A stretch of DNA of 64,000 bases, taken from a virus. A program made the translations under genes and the position numbers. Location: positions 1 through 64,000 of the IMG/VR virus record IMGVR_UViG_3300042868_005134; one strand, given 5' to 3'. Below the pieces are notes generated by a model. That model made no database searches, was not told the origin of the DNA, and was given only the letters and a program-made list of their open reading frames with translations. The stretch's first letter is position 1. The number at the start of each line of letters is the position of its first letter. Below, one piece after another: positions 28,931-37,047 of this stretch.

Positions 28931-31029
28931 CTTAATTTTGCAATAGTTAGCATCTTGTCAAGTTCTTCGTAGTACTGCCTGTCTTCCGATTTTGTTCCGC
29001 CTGCGGGTATGCCTAATTTTGCTCTACCTTGATCAATTACAGAAGGCTGTGTTGCCATTCTTTGACTAACTGACAGTTTAGTTGGGTCTACTGGTGCTGC
29101 TGGGCTTGCAGCTTGTAGTGCTGGTTGATTTACTCCGGGTCTTGGAGCAGCTTTCATCTGAGCGGCAGTTGGGCCGCCTTGCCCTCCACGGCCGCCACCG
29201 GCATTACTATTCATGTTTACACCAGTTCTGATCTGTGTGTTAGCAGTTTGATTTGGTTGATCTAATCTACGTGGATCAGGAGCAGTCCCGCGCCCTGCTC
29301 CTGCTGTACTGGGAGCAACGCCTTGAGGCAACGGAACATTGCCACTGACTGCTTTTGGAAATTGTTGCATTGCTGTTCGTGTAGCTGGTCCCATGACACC
29401 GTCTGCTTTAATTTTTGCGCCAGCAGCAATTAACTTATCTTGTAATGCTTTTATGTTAGGGTCGCTTTTAGCTAGTGTTTTAGCTGGTGCTGCAGGACTT
29501 GCGGCTTGGCCACCTGCTGGTGCTGCAGCGGTAGTTGTCTTCTCACCTGTTTCAGGATTTGTTCCATCTGGCATTGTAACATTCTGACCTGCTGCGTTCA
29601 CACCATTGGCCGCTTGAGTAGCTGCTTGGGCATTGGCTGTCATTGCCGCTCCCATGTCAGCATCATCTTGATCAGCTGCTGTCATTGCTGGAACCGCTGG
29701 GCTTGCTGCTTGTTGTGGTTGGGCAGCGGCAGCATTAGCTGTCATAGCTGCACCTAGTTCAGCATCGTCTCTGTCTGCTTGATTAGGGTCAACTTTTTGT
29801 GCTGTTGGTGTACCAGCTAATTGTTTTATTCTAGCTAATTCTGCTGCTGCTTCTTCTCCGGGATTTCCTGCTCCTGTGGCTGCGCTGGTTGAGTTACCAC
29901 CGGCTGCATTTGCTCGCATAGCTGCTCCCTGCTCAGCATCGTCTCTGTCTGCTTGATTAGGGTCAACTTTTTGTACTGCCGCTGGTGCTGGTGCTGGTGC
30001 TGCCGCTGGTGCTGGTGCTGCCGCTTGTGCAGCCTGTACCACAGCCTGGCCACCGCCGGAAACTAGATCTGAGCCATCTCCTGTTTTGATCGGTTTTCCG
30101 TCGCCACCAACTACTTTTCCAGCGTTTGGATTGGCTGTTTGGAATGCTGCAATATCTTGTTGTGTAGCAGGCTTGTATCCCATTCTTTGTCGAATAACTG
30201 GATCAATAGGAGTTCCCGGAGGAGCATCTTTTAGTTCAGTAGGTTTCATACCAAACAATCCTTTGACTGAATTAAGGTTCTTTTGACCTTGAGCCATTTG
30301 CTTGGCATAGTCGGCGTCAGACATTGGCTCATCGCCAGCCCGCTCAACTAGTTGTTCCGTTAACCTGTCAGCGGCGTTGTGTAGGCCCGCAAGTCTTAAC
30401 ATTCTGATAGTTTCATTCATTTTTTCAATTCCTTCTGTAGTTGCTGGCTGAAACACAGTTTCGCCTGGTTTGGGTTCGTCTGGTTTTTCTCCGCCAGCCG
30501 CGGGAGTTTTGGACAGTACAAAACCTTTACCAGTTGGGTCGCGTGTCAAGCTGGCCTTGGGCGCAATGGTTTGTGTTCCGTCTTTGTTGTCAATAGTTAC
30601 CTTATCACCGGTGGCTGCTAGTATTTGTCCAGGTGCTCCGTCCATCTCAGCAATACTGGATTCTGGTGTAGGATTGTCTTGTTTATCACTGGCAGTTGTT
30701 GTCAGTGTAAACTTTTTATCTCGGTTAAATGGTTTAGACATCATGGTAACTGCCGCTTTGTTAGCCGCTTCTTTACCTCTAAACTGATAAGGCTGACCTT
30801 CTTTATTTTTTAAAAGTTTGCCGTTGATTCGAATGTAGTATGTGCTGGACTGTTCTTTGCGTTGTTGTTCATCTTCATGCCCCAACTCATGTTCCATCTC
30901 ACGACGTTTGAATTCTCGTTTGCCGTAATCCATTTGATCCTGTTGATATCTGTCATAGTTGCCAGGGCTCATGGTATCTGGATTGCTACTACCGTAGCGG
31001 CCGCCTTCATTTACTTGTCTAACTTTCAT
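28927..31029 (-). CDS. Large Ala/Pro-rich protein with peptidoglycan-binding domain
   Basis: 700 residues. Start MKVRQVNEGGRYGSS: short basic leader with a V-N-E-G possible prohead cleavage site. A STYYIRINGKLLKNKEGQPYQFRG segment (62-85) is a small conserved domain. The middle (about 330-500) is Ala/Gln/Pro-rich and has three near-copies of KVDPNQADRDDAEQGAAM-x-ANA, 23-29 residues long. At about 530-565, DPNIKALQDKLIAAGAKIKADGVMGPATRTAMQQF is a PG_binding_1 domain. It may be a virion protein that meets the cell wall. It overlaps the nucleotidyltransferase gene by ATGA. Confidence 0.7.
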   Translation of the reverse strand: MKVRQVNEGGRYGSSNPDTMSPGNYDRYQQDQMDYGKREFKRREMEHELGHEDEQQRKEQSSTYYIRINGKLLKNKEGQPYQFRGKEAANKAAVTMMSKPFNRDKKFTLTTTASDKQDNPTPESSIAEMDGAPGQILAATGDKVTIDNKDGTQTIAPKASLTRDPTGKGFVLSKTPAAGGEKPDEPKPGETVFQPATTEGIEKMNETIRMLRLAGLHNAADRLTEQLVERAGDEPMSDADYAKQMAQGQKNLNSVKGLFGMKPTELKDAPPGTPIDPVIRQRMGYKPATQQDIAAFQTANPNAGKVVGGDGKPIKTGDGSDLVSGGGQAVVQAAQAAAPAPAAAPAPAPAAVQKVDPNQADRDDAEQGAAMRANAAGGNSTSAATGAGNPGEEAAAELARIKQLAGTPTAQKVDPNQADRDDAELGAAMTANAAAAQPQQAASPAVPAMTAADQDDADMGAAMTANAQAATQAANGVNAAGQNVTMPDGTNPETGEKTTTAAAPAGGQAASPAAPAKTLAKSDPNIKALQDKLIAAGAKIKADGVMGPATRTAMQQFPKAVSGNVPLPQGVAPSTAGAGRGTAPDPRRLDQPNQTANTQIRTGVNMNSNAGGGRGGQGGPTAAQMKAAPRPGVNQPALQAASPAAPVDPTKLSVSQRMATQPSVIDQGRAKLGIPAGGTKSEDRQYYEELDKMLTIAKLR

Positions 31030-31742
31030 TTGTGTTCTCCGAGGCTAAGGGCCTTGTCTTGTAATTTGTCAATGTGTTGCTGTAACTGCTGAATAAAACC
31101 CTTGGCTCTTAGCACTTTGAACGCCACGTTCTCCACACTAAATTCGCCACCTTGTTCCAAGCCTGACTGACGTAGTTTTCTAATTTCCTGGTACATCTCT
31201 TTTGCTTCGTCAATGTCATCGGTAGTTAAAGCCTGCATAATCTTATTTAAGTAATTTTCAACTTTAGCCTCAACATCTCCGTCATCTATCTTGATGGTGG
31301 CCATTGTGGGTTCACTGACCCACTTGTTATCTAACACGCTGTATATGCCCAAACTGTGATGCTTTTGATCTTCTGGCTGTACATAAACTTCCACGTCAAT
31401 GCCTTTGATTTTGATGTCGTGTACGTAATTATACTGATTTTTCTTGGCGTCGTAAAGTGGCTTCAGTAACAGTTCGCGCTCTCGAGGCACTGTCACTATG
31501 AGATGTAAATCTATGTCACTTTGAGCTGTGTAACTGTAGGCAGCATTGCTACCTGAAATAGTAACGTCCTTGAGCAGAAGTTCTGGGATGTCGATAAAAT
31601 CTATAAAATGTTTGGCTATTTGTAACAACTTGTATCTAACTTGAGATTTAAGTACAGATCCGCGCCATAGTAGTGGGTTGAGTTCCTTGTGAAACTGAAC
31701 AGCTGAGTCTACTATGCCTTCTGTAAATTCTCTTAGATACAT
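31026..31742 (-). CDS. Nucleotidyltransferase-fold protein (Pol beta type)
   Basis: 238 residues starting MYLREFTEGIVDSA. The catalytic pattern is complete: G64-S65 in ISGSNAAYSYTAQSDIDLHLIV with D76 and D78, and D116 in GIDVEVYVQ. The fold transfers NMPs to RNA, protein or small molecules. A C-terminal helical region (about 165-235) follows. Which substrate is unknown; the short Y-S-x-x-SDIDLH loop is like stand-alone phage nucleotidyltransferases. A second, different one is encoded at 34979-35773. Confidence 0.8.
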   Translation of the reverse strand: MYLREFTEGIVDSAVQFHKELNPLLWRGSVLKSQVRYKLLQIAKHFIDFIDIPELLLKDVTISGSNAAYSYTAQSDIDLHLIVTVPRERELLLKPLYDAKKNQYNYVHDIKIKGIDVEVYVQPEDQKHHSLGIYSVLDNKWVSEPTMATIKIDDGDVEAKVENYLNKIMQALTTDDIDEAKEMYQEIRKLRQSGLEQGGEFSVENVAFKVLRAKGFIQQLQQHIDKLQDKALSLGEHK

Positions 31743-31745
31743 ACA

Positions 31746-32051
31746 TTACTTTAGAAATTTAAGCACAGTGTCTGCGTGAGCTGATGCCCAACTTACTACC
31801 ACCGCGCCACCGGCAATCATGTAAAGCCACTTTTGTTTCCATTTTTCTAAATCGGAAATTTTAGTTGCCAGTTCTTCATGTTGATTACAAGATGCTGAAT
31901 ACATTTCGTCTAGTTTACCTAACAAACTATCTCTAGTCTGATCCAAGCAATCGTGCATTTCTTTGACATCCCCTTTGAGGTCGTCCATCTTTTCGTTCAA
32001 ATTCTCTACCTTGGTTTCTACTATACCAAGGCGTTCCACTGTAGTTGCCAT
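31746..32051 (-). CDS. Coiled-coil protein with C-terminal membrane helix, holin-like
   Basis: 101 residues from the ATG at 32051 (TAGGAGA upstream; the TTG one codon earlier is less likely). Residues 5-75 are a heptad-rich coiled coil (VETKVENLNEKMDDLKGDVKEM), then KWKQKWLYMIAGGAVVVSWASAHA, one membrane helix. This coil-then-helix layout is that of XhlA-type haemolysin/holin accessory proteins. A late TAAATA core (32142-32137) lies upstream. A lysis role is plausible but untested. Confidence 0.6.
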   Translation of the reverse strand: MATTVERLGIVETKVENLNEKMDDLKGDVKEMHDCLDQTRDSLLGKLDEMYSASCNQHEELATKISDLEKWKQKWLYMIAGGAVVVSWASAHADTVLKFLK

Positions 32052-32136
32052 CAAGGGCGTCTCCTATTGCTTAGTTTGGCTGAATGCCGCTATTGTAAGT
32101 TTGTATCAACGCCTTGTGTGCCTAATTGTTATAGTA

Positions 32137-32144
32137 TATTTATT
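32137..32144 (-). promoter_or_regulatory. Candidate late promoter of the holin-like gene
   Basis: GAATAAATA core (TAAATA 32142-32137, minus), overlapping the end of the upstream gene. It leaves a leader of about 80 bases. Confidence 0.35.
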
Positions 32145-32541
32145 CGCGCAAGTGGAAAACAATATTCTTCCCTGGATCCTGGGTGTTGAATACTCTATGC
32201 GTTTGGGTCATGCTTTCCCCCAAATTGCCAATATAAGGCACTAGATGAAAGTCTTGTTTCAAGAAACCCAATGGATCGTTGTCCATGGTATAGTAGTCTG
32301 CTTCCGTGGTCCAATCAAAACGCCATACTCGCAGTATGTCGTCTGTACCGAATCCCACCAAGGATCCCTTGACTTCTAGCGGCTGTGAGCCACCACTATA
32401 AAATATGTTTGATCGTAGTCCCAGTGTGTGTATCACTGTGTTGAAGTTTTGTTCCTGCTGCCACAGTCGTTCTTTGCCCTGCTCGTGACGATATTGTCCC
32501 GTGTGTGTTATGTCCACTAGTGTGTATAGCTTGTAATTCAT
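32140..32541 (-). CDS. Conserved T4-like phage protein
   Basis: 133 residues from the ATG at 32541. MNYKLYTLVDITHTGQYRHEQGKERLWQQEQNFNTVIHTLGLRSN is a start I recall from many cyanophage genomes, function unknown. The rest is beta-rich with GFGTDDILRVWRFDWTTEADYY. The ATG follows a TAAATA core (32551-32546) by 4 bases and has no Shine-Dalgarno sequence. The gene lies just after an intrinsic terminator, so it needs its own promoter, which supports the leaderless reading. Confidence 0.7.
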   Translation of the reverse strand: MNYKLYTLVDITHTGQYRHEQGKERLWQQEQNFNTVIHTLGLRSNIFYSGGSQPLEVKGSLVGFGTDDILRVWRFDWTTEADYYTMDNDPLGFLKQDFHLVPYIGNLGESMTQTHRVFNTQDPGKNIVFHLRE

Positions 32542-32559
32542 GATGTATTTAACAGTCAT

Positions 32560-32585
32560 AAAAAAGCCCTAGTCGAAACTAGGGC
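32560..32585 (-). terminator. Intrinsic terminator after the 154-residue structural gene
   Basis: On the minus strand GCCCTAGT (32585-32578), loop TTCG, ACTAGGGC (32573-32566), followed by six T residues (32565-32560). It lies 27 bases beyond the stop of the gene at 32613. Confidence 0.9.
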
Positions 32586-32612
32586 CATCTTCCCATCCCG
32601 AGAAAGATTAGA

Positions 32613-33077
32613 TTAAGACCATGTAACGCCAGTACAAGTGCTGGTAGTTACTGCCACTGTGGCGCCGCCTAGGGCACCACTGATTGCTGCTTCAAGAATA
32701 CTGAAAGTTTCAGTGCCTGTTACAGGATCACCAGTTGTTGCGCCTGGGTTTGTGTTGAAGTCTGGAGCCATGTAAACAATAGTGCTGTCGCCACCGCCTG
32801 ATACTGAAGGTGCAAATACTGCAAATAGTTCACTGGTCACTTGTAGAGCACGTACTACTTTGCTGTAATCGCTGTTAGCTGCTTCAGGTGTCGCTGTGAT
32901 GTCTACACCAGTGATAACCACTTTGTAGCCACGCAGGTTTGGTGTGCTGAATGTCAACAATGGTGATGTTGCTGTACCGTTTAGGCCGTCATAGGCTGCG
33001 CCTGGACTTTGTACTGCTTTTAGATAGTTTGCGGCAATGCTTACACCACCGCTGGTTGTTCCGATTAAACTTGGCAT
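32613..33077 (-). CDS. Putative abundant virion protein
   Basis: 154 residues, beta-rich, small and Ala/Thr/Gly-heavy (MPSLIGTTSGGVSIAANYLKAV start). MPSLIGT with a following AANYL is reminiscent of structural proteins I recall from T4-like cyanophages. It is the only gene in the window boxed by its own late promoter with hairpin leader and its own strong terminator, which suggests a separate, highly expressed late transcript such as a decoration or major structural protein. No enzyme motifs. Confidence 0.65.
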   Translation of the reverse strand: MPSLIGTTSGGVSIAANYLKAVQSPGAAYDGLNGTATSPLLTFSTPNLRGYKVVITGVDITATPEAANSDYSKVVRALQVTSELFAVFAPSVSGGGDSTIVYMAPDFNTNPGATTGDPVTGTETFSILEAAISGALGGATVAVTTSTCTGVTWS

Positions 33078-33106
33078 AATAATATCTCCTCTGATTTATG
33101 CTTTAA

Positions 33107-33140
33107 GCCACACTCTGTGGCCTTTGTAATATTATTTAGT
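33107..33140 (-). promoter_or_regulatory. Candidate late promoter plus 5' hairpin
   Basis: AACTAAATA (TAAATA 33138-33133, minus), then 11 bases later the hairpin GCCACA/TGTGGC (33121-33116 with 33112-33107, loop GAG), then AGGAGA before the ATG of the 154-residue gene. The predicted start is about five bases before the stem. Confidence 0.5.
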
Positions 33141-33168
33141 TCAAATGGAAAAAACTAGCCCAAAAGGG

Positions 33169-33834
33169 TTATTTTTCGCGATTGTAACTTTGTGGGTTTT
33201 GAAGGTGTTGAACCAGTATGGGCAGCAGATCAAAGTTAGGCAGTTTGTTTCTAAAGCTGTTTAATATGCGATAGGCCAGTTGCTGTATGTCGCTGTCCAA
33301 AGGATCGTGATAGCTCAACATACGGCGTATTTCTTTATACTCATAGTTTTCTATAGTTAATGCTTGTTCCAACTGCATGTAAAAATAGTTGCCGCGTCCT
33401 GAGTTGCCGGGCAAGCTGTGTAACCAGCCGTTTAGGGCAGTTACAGGCAAGAATGTGCGTTCCCTAGACAGTTTTGCTTGACTGCTATTGAATATAGTTT
33501 CAACACGACTGGCAGGTGCTGTAACAAAGAATATAAAGTTGTGTAGATCCGTTGCGCTGGATCTAAATTCAGTATAACCGCTGTACTGTGAGGTTTGTCT
33601 AGCATAGTTAACGGCAGCATCCTGGCCTTTCTTTAACCTACTTAAGAACTCCAATGCCAATACACAAAGGTACACTGATTCGCAAGCTTCTTTAAAGGTT
33701 ATCTTTACATCAGCTTCATTTTGAATGATACGGGCTTCATGTAGTTCTTTGATAAAACTCATCATGCCTTTTGCTCTTGGTTCCAAGCTGTGTCCGCCTG
33801 CCATTACAGCACGATCCATGTCAGTAAACATCAT
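33169..33834 (-). CDS. Conserved T4-like phage protein
   Basis: 221 residues from the ATG at 33834, which overlaps the stop of the upstream gene as ATGA; the longer frame would need a TTG. It begins MMFTDMDRAVMAGGH. Mostly helical, with CESVYLCVLALEFLSRLKKGQDAAVNYARQT and FRSSATDLHNFIFFV. I recall a similar family in cyanophage genomes next to the KxDG protein. Function unknown. Confidence 0.65.
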   Translation of the reverse strand: MMFTDMDRAVMAGGHSLEPRAKGMMSFIKELHEARIIQNEADVKITFKEACESVYLCVLALEFLSRLKKGQDAAVNYARQTSQYSGYTEFRSSATDLHNFIFFVTAPASRVETIFNSSQAKLSRERTFLPVTALNGWLHSLPGNSGRGNYFYMQLEQALTIENYEYKEIRRMLSYHDPLDSDIQQLAYRILNSFRNKLPNFDLLPILVQHLQNPQSYNREK

Positions 33835-34982
33835 GTAGGTGTCCAACGCTTTCTAGGCACTAGTTTTACTTTACCAAACTGCTTAGATGCGTCAGGATAA
33901 CGAACTCGGCCTTCGCCATTTGTGTCCCATATTTCGGCCTGCTGGCCTGCTTCCACTTGATCAATGATGCTGTCTTTTAGGTTCATTATCTGTATGACTA
34001 GACTAAAAATAGCAGCCAACGAATTTTTATTCATTTGTGCCAATTCTTTGATCTTGGTCTGCTTGTTGGTACTGACCTTGCTGGTAGCTAGCCAATTGTA
34101 AAAATGATCTGGATTCATGGCACCAAGTTGTTTGGCCTTGGCTGTTTGATTCACGTAGGTGTACAATATATTTTTAAGGTCGCCTAGTCCAGCAGTGCCT
34201 TGTAGAAAGCTATCAATCTGTGCGGCATGTTGATTTAGGTATACTTCAACATCGGTAATGGCATCTGCGTCCACGCTGGGTGTAGTAGAGTTATATATAG
34301 GGCCTTGTACAATTAGGTCAGCTGTTTGATCAAACATGCTAAAGTCGTCCATGGGTTCTTGTTCATCATCGCCCATGCCAAACTCAGGAAAGAAAGCATG
34401 TCCAACCACCATGGCTTGTGCTTGACTAATACGCTTGCCTAGTTCACCTGTGCCTCTTACATGATAGCAAGTTTTACTCTTGGGATTAGGGCAGAATGTG
34501 TACACACCTTGCTGATCTATTTCTGGACGTTTTAAAAACAAGCCGTCAGCATACACAAATCCCACAAAGTCTCTTGGTGTTGCTCTATCAAACAACGGAT
34601 ACAACTCTGCGAACTGTTGAGCAAATTGTTTGCGGCCAGCCAGTTCTTCTGGAGTCTTCGCGCTGCCGCTTTTGTTCACTATAAAATCAGTTAGTTCTGC
34701 CGGGCTAGTGGTCATTGCTCCGCGGCTCCAGCCATTGTGTCCTGCTAGTACTAAGGGTCCACCTTTCTTTGCACGTCCCCAATAGATTTGAGGATTACCG
34801 TCCCACTTCATACGCAGGCTACTAGCACCTTCTGTAGTGGCTAGATCTTTAACGTGACTCAGGGCTTCCAGTGTGCCTTTGCTGCCATGGAAGAATACTA
34901 GATCTTCCAGGTGATTAAATGCTCTGCCTAACTTTTTAGTTACGGCAGCTTCTGCTTCTTTTAGGAACTCTGTTGCTCTCAT
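33831..34982 (-). CDS. Nucleotidyltransferase/ligase-like (KxDG) protein with targeting-like N-terminus
   Basis: 383 residues. It begins MRATEFLKEAEAAV, close to the T4 capsid-targeting leader MKTYQEFIAEA, with LKE-A as a perfect prohead-protease site. Residues 52-70 (GASSLRMKWDGNPQIYWGR) contain K59-W-D-G, the motif I of ATP/NAD ligases and capping enzymes. FVGFVYADGLFL and the terminal FGKVKLVPRKRW could serve as motifs III/IV and V. So it may form a covalent Lys-AMP and join nucleic acid ends. Family assignment (I think a DUF for cyanophage proteins) is uncertain. It overlaps neighbours on both sides. Confidence 0.65.
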   Translation of the reverse strand: MRATEFLKEAEAAVTKKLGRAFNHLEDLVFFHGSKGTLEALSHVKDLATTEGASSLRMKWDGNPQIYWGRAKKGGPLVLAGHNGWSRGAMTTSPAELTDFIVNKSGSAKTPEELAGRKQFAQQFAELYPLFDRATPRDFVGFVYADGLFLKRPEIDQQGVYTFCPNPKSKTCYHVRGTGELGKRISQAQAMVVGHAFFPEFGMGDDEQEPMDDFSMFDQTADLIVQGPIYNSTTPSVDADAITDVEVYLNQHAAQIDSFLQGTAGLGDLKNILYTYVNQTAKAKQLGAMNPDHFYNWLATSKVSTNKQTKIKELAQMNKNSLAAIFSLVIQIMNLKDSIIDQVEAGQQAEIWDTNGEGRVRYPDASKQFGKVKLVPRKRWTPT

Positions 34983-35773
34983 ATCTTGCTCAATATATTA
35001 CGGAACCATTCGTTAACTGGCGGTGCGCTTGGCACTTGCGGTACTGGTGTTCGCTGAACCCAATTCTTGTCTTGTTGCGCTTGTGCCAACAAGGCTTGTC
35101 CTTGTTGGGCTGGAAGACTTGACACAATAGCTTCCACACTGTCTATGGCAGTACCGTTAGGCACACCAACTAGTGCCTGTGCTATCTCGTCCCAGTCATC
35201 TGTTACTAGCTCGCCCTTTTTGTTATCAGGTGTACGATTATACAATCCTTCCCAGGCACTGTAAACATAACCTTTTTGTTTGGCTAGCATTGCTAGCATC
35301 AATTGCTTGCTAACACCTTTGTAAGGGCTACCTTTTGGTATCTTGTGTTGATGGTAGCGGGCAATTTTCTTTACTTTGTAAATTGTTTCCAAGTCCACTT
35401 GGTAAGCATTTTCGCCAAATGGCACACGCACAAACACGTTGACACCCGCTTGTGCTGTTTTAAATCCACGCTCATCAAAATAGCTGGCCAGGGCCTTACG
35501 TGCTAGTTTTGCTTGTTCTTTAGGGTCTTGCGAAATCTTTGCTGTTTCAAAGTGCTTGATAACATCTGCTAGTTCAACTTGTAGGTCTAGATCACCACTC
35601 CATTCTTCGGGACTCTTATCAGGGTCTGGTTCATAGGTACTGCCCACAGCTTCAGATGACAAGTCGATGGCGGCCAATTGTTTGTCCACTATGGCTCTTA
35701 CTTCGTCGACAAACTTGGGATTAATTTTCCTGGTGTCTGGGAATATAGCGTTTTTGCTCTCACGGAGTATCAT
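34979..35773 (-). CDS. Second nucleotidyltransferase-fold protein
   Basis: 264 residues. EAVGSTYEPDPDKSPEEWSGDLDLQV gives G44-S45 and D61/D63, and AYQVDLET gives the third acid D127, so the Pol beta-type metal site is complete, with an unusually long loop between GS and DxD. A helical C-terminal half carries KGVSKQLMLAMLAKQKGYVYSAWEGL, similar to nucleotidyltransferase substrate-binding domains. It is coupled by ATGA to the KxDG protein. Joint action on a nucleic acid end is inferred from linkage. Confidence 0.75.
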   Translation of the reverse strand: MILRESKNAIFPDTRKINPKFVDEVRAIVDKQLAAIDLSSEAVGSTYEPDPDKSPEEWSGDLDLQVELADVIKHFETAKISQDPKEQAKLARKALASYFDERGFKTAQAGVNVFVRVPFGENAYQVDLETIYKVKKIARYHQHKIPKGSPYKGVSKQLMLAMLAKQKGYVYSAWEGLYNRTPDNKKGELVTDDWDEIAQALVGVPNGTAIDSVEAIVSSLPAQQGQALLAQAQQDKNWVQRTPVPQVPSAPPVNEWFRNILSKI

Positions 35774-36020
35774 CTTTGTTTTCCTGTATTCGTTTGATGC
35801 CGCGTTTGAATTTAGCTGGTTCAGCAGTTCTAATAGCGTTTAGAAAGCGGCGCTCTAATTCGGCTGCTGTTTCTAAATCGTAGTTTTCACGTATCAACGT
35901 AAGTAGATTAATAGCACTTTCAATCAAGTTAGTGCCACGACTTTCAATAACCAAATCTTTATTACGGTTAACGCCTAAGTCGCTAAGTTCTTGTAGTATT
36001 GACCTTGTGCTTTTTCTCAT
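35760..36020 (-). CDS. Hypothetical helical protein
   Basis: 86 residues, all helical and charged (MRKSTRSILQELSDLGVNRNKDLVIESRGTNLIESAINLL). It overlaps the nucleotidyltransferase gene by 14 bases and is the first gene of that unit, with a GGTAAATA late core 23 bases upstream (36051-36044). Not recognised; a small partner of the downstream enzymes is possible. Confidence 0.6.
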   Translation of the reverse strand: MRKSTRSILQELSDLGVNRNKDLVIESRGTNLIESAINLLTLIRENYDLETAAELERRFLNAIRTAEPAKFKRGIKRIQENKDDTP

Positions 36021-36043
36021 TGTGTTACAGCATCCCTTTGCTA

Positions 36044-36051
36044 TATTTACC
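36044..36051 (-). promoter_or_regulatory. Candidate late promoter of the nucleotidyltransferase unit
   Basis: GGTAAATA (36051-36044, minus). Back to back with the plus-strand late promoter at 36098, so this 137-base gap is a divergent promoter region. Confidence 0.4.
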
Positions 36052-36097
36052 GTTTTTCTCTTGCTAAAAGTTTTTTGTGCGATGCCACATTAGTTTG

Positions 36098-36132
36098 TAT
36101 AAATACTCAGTAGAAACCATGATATGGTTCTA
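36098..36132 (+). promoter_or_regulatory. Perfect T4-type late promoter plus 5' hairpin
   Basis: TATAAATA (36098-36105), an exact T4 late consensus. Five bases later is a hairpin: TAGA-A-ACCAT (36111-36120) pairing with ATGGTTCTA (36124-36132), one bulged A and a GAT loop. The predicted transcript start is at 36112, the first bases of the stem. The gene's ribosome site (ACAAGGA) follows. Confidence 0.65.
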
Positions 36133-36157
36133 TACACACTTACACAAGGATTATAAC

Positions 36158-36334
36158 ATGAAAATGCTATCAAAGCAAATGATTAGGCTAATGGAACGTC
36201 TATCTGAAATGTTCCCAGGCTCATCATATCAAAGCCGATTAGACAGTTATCTAAGTACCAAAGGCATTACCGATGCCGCTCAGCTTGAAAACTACATCAA
36301 GCAATTCAATTCTCAAAAGGAAAGTTATCTATGA
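36158..36334 (+). CDS. DUF3563-like small protein
   Basis: 58 residues from the ATG at 36158, chosen because AAGGA lies just upstream. MKMLSKQMIRLMERLSEMFPGSSYQSRLDSYLSTKGITDAAQLENYIKQF has the pattern of DUF3563, small bacterial proteins of unknown function with a helical start, P-G-S and a following helical pair. In bacteria such genes are often next to a second tiny W/F-A-R-A protein like the one overlapping it here. Likely captured from a host. Confidence 0.65.
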   Translation: MKMLSKQMIRLMERLSEMFPGSSYQSRLDSYLSTKGITDAAQLENYIKQFNSQKESYL

Positions 36335-36450
36335 AAACAATCTTAAACTCAATCTGGTCATTTTTAGAAGCATTTGGGCAAGCCCGTGTGGCCGCAAGTC
36401 TTGCTCGTCAGGGCCGTATAGAAGAAGCCAAAGCCGTATACAGAGCCTGA
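36331..36450 (+). CDS. 39-residue small protein, bacterial type
   Basis: A very short gene (36331-36450), ATGA overlap with the DUF3563-like gene. It begins MKTILNSIWSFLEAFGQARV and continues AASLARQGRIEEAKAVYRA. The motif of an aromatic helix followed by A-R-A-A-x-x-L-A-R-x-G is shared with tiny bacterial proteins found beside DUF3563. One amphipathic helix pair. Function unknown, but the coupling and intact frame indicate a real gene. Confidence 0.65.
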   Translation: MKTILNSIWSFLEAFGQARVAASLARQGRIEEAKAVYRA

Positions 36451-36461
36451 TAAATATTGGC

Positions 36462-37037
36462 ATGAACTTGGTGTATATTCACGGGGCTAATGCCACTAGC
36501 GAGAGCTTTAACTATATTAAGAGTAAACTAGGCCAAGGTCTAGACATTAACTATGACAGTCGAAATGGGTTTGAAAATAACCTAAAAGACATGCAATCAA
36601 CATTGAGCAACTACACTGACATGGTGTTCGTTGCCCATAGCTTGGGCGGCATATACAGTTTACATTTGGCCAACGCAATGCCCAGTGCCGTTAAAGGTGC
36701 TGTGACATTAAGCACACCTTATGGTGGTGCCGAAGTAGCGGACTATGCTCGCTACTTCTTGCCGTTTAGCAGACTGATGCGCGACATTGGTCCTAGCAGT
36801 TGGGTTATGAAACAGGCAAGGAACATTAAGATACAGCATCCTTGGACCAACATAGTAACAGTCAAGGGTCAAAGTGCCTTTATGCACGAGCCCAATGACG
36901 GTGTAGTTACTATTGCCAGTCAAAAACATCACGAAGACATGGAATTAGTAGAAGTGGATTATAACCACTACGAAGTTGTGCTCAGCGACGAAGTGATTAA
37001 ACTTATTAAAGAACGAATAAAAAAGTTTAAAAAATAA
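36462..37037 (+). CDS. Alpha/beta hydrolase, esterase/lipase-like
   Basis: 191 residues from the ATG at 36462. NLVYIHGANATSESF provides the oxyanion HG segment, FVAHSLGGIYSLHLA the nucleophile elbow (Ser in AHSLGG), NDGVVT the acid and NHYEVV the catalytic His. The fold is the small lipase/esterase kind without a lid. No signal peptide. The TGATAAATATT just before the ATG (5 bases) suggests a leaderless late start, and there is no ribosome site. A role in membrane-lipid or ester cleavage is possible. Confidence 0.8.
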   Translation: MNLVYIHGANATSESFNYIKSKLGQGLDINYDSRNGFENNLKDMQSTLSNYTDMVFVAHSLGGIYSLHLANAMPSAVKGAVTLSTPYGGAEVADYARYFLPFSRLMRDIGPSSWVMKQARNIKIQHPWTNIVTVKGQSAFMHEPNDGVVTIASQKHHEDMELVEVDYNHYEVVLSDEVIKLIKERIKKFKK

Positions 37038-37047
37038 CTCATATCAC

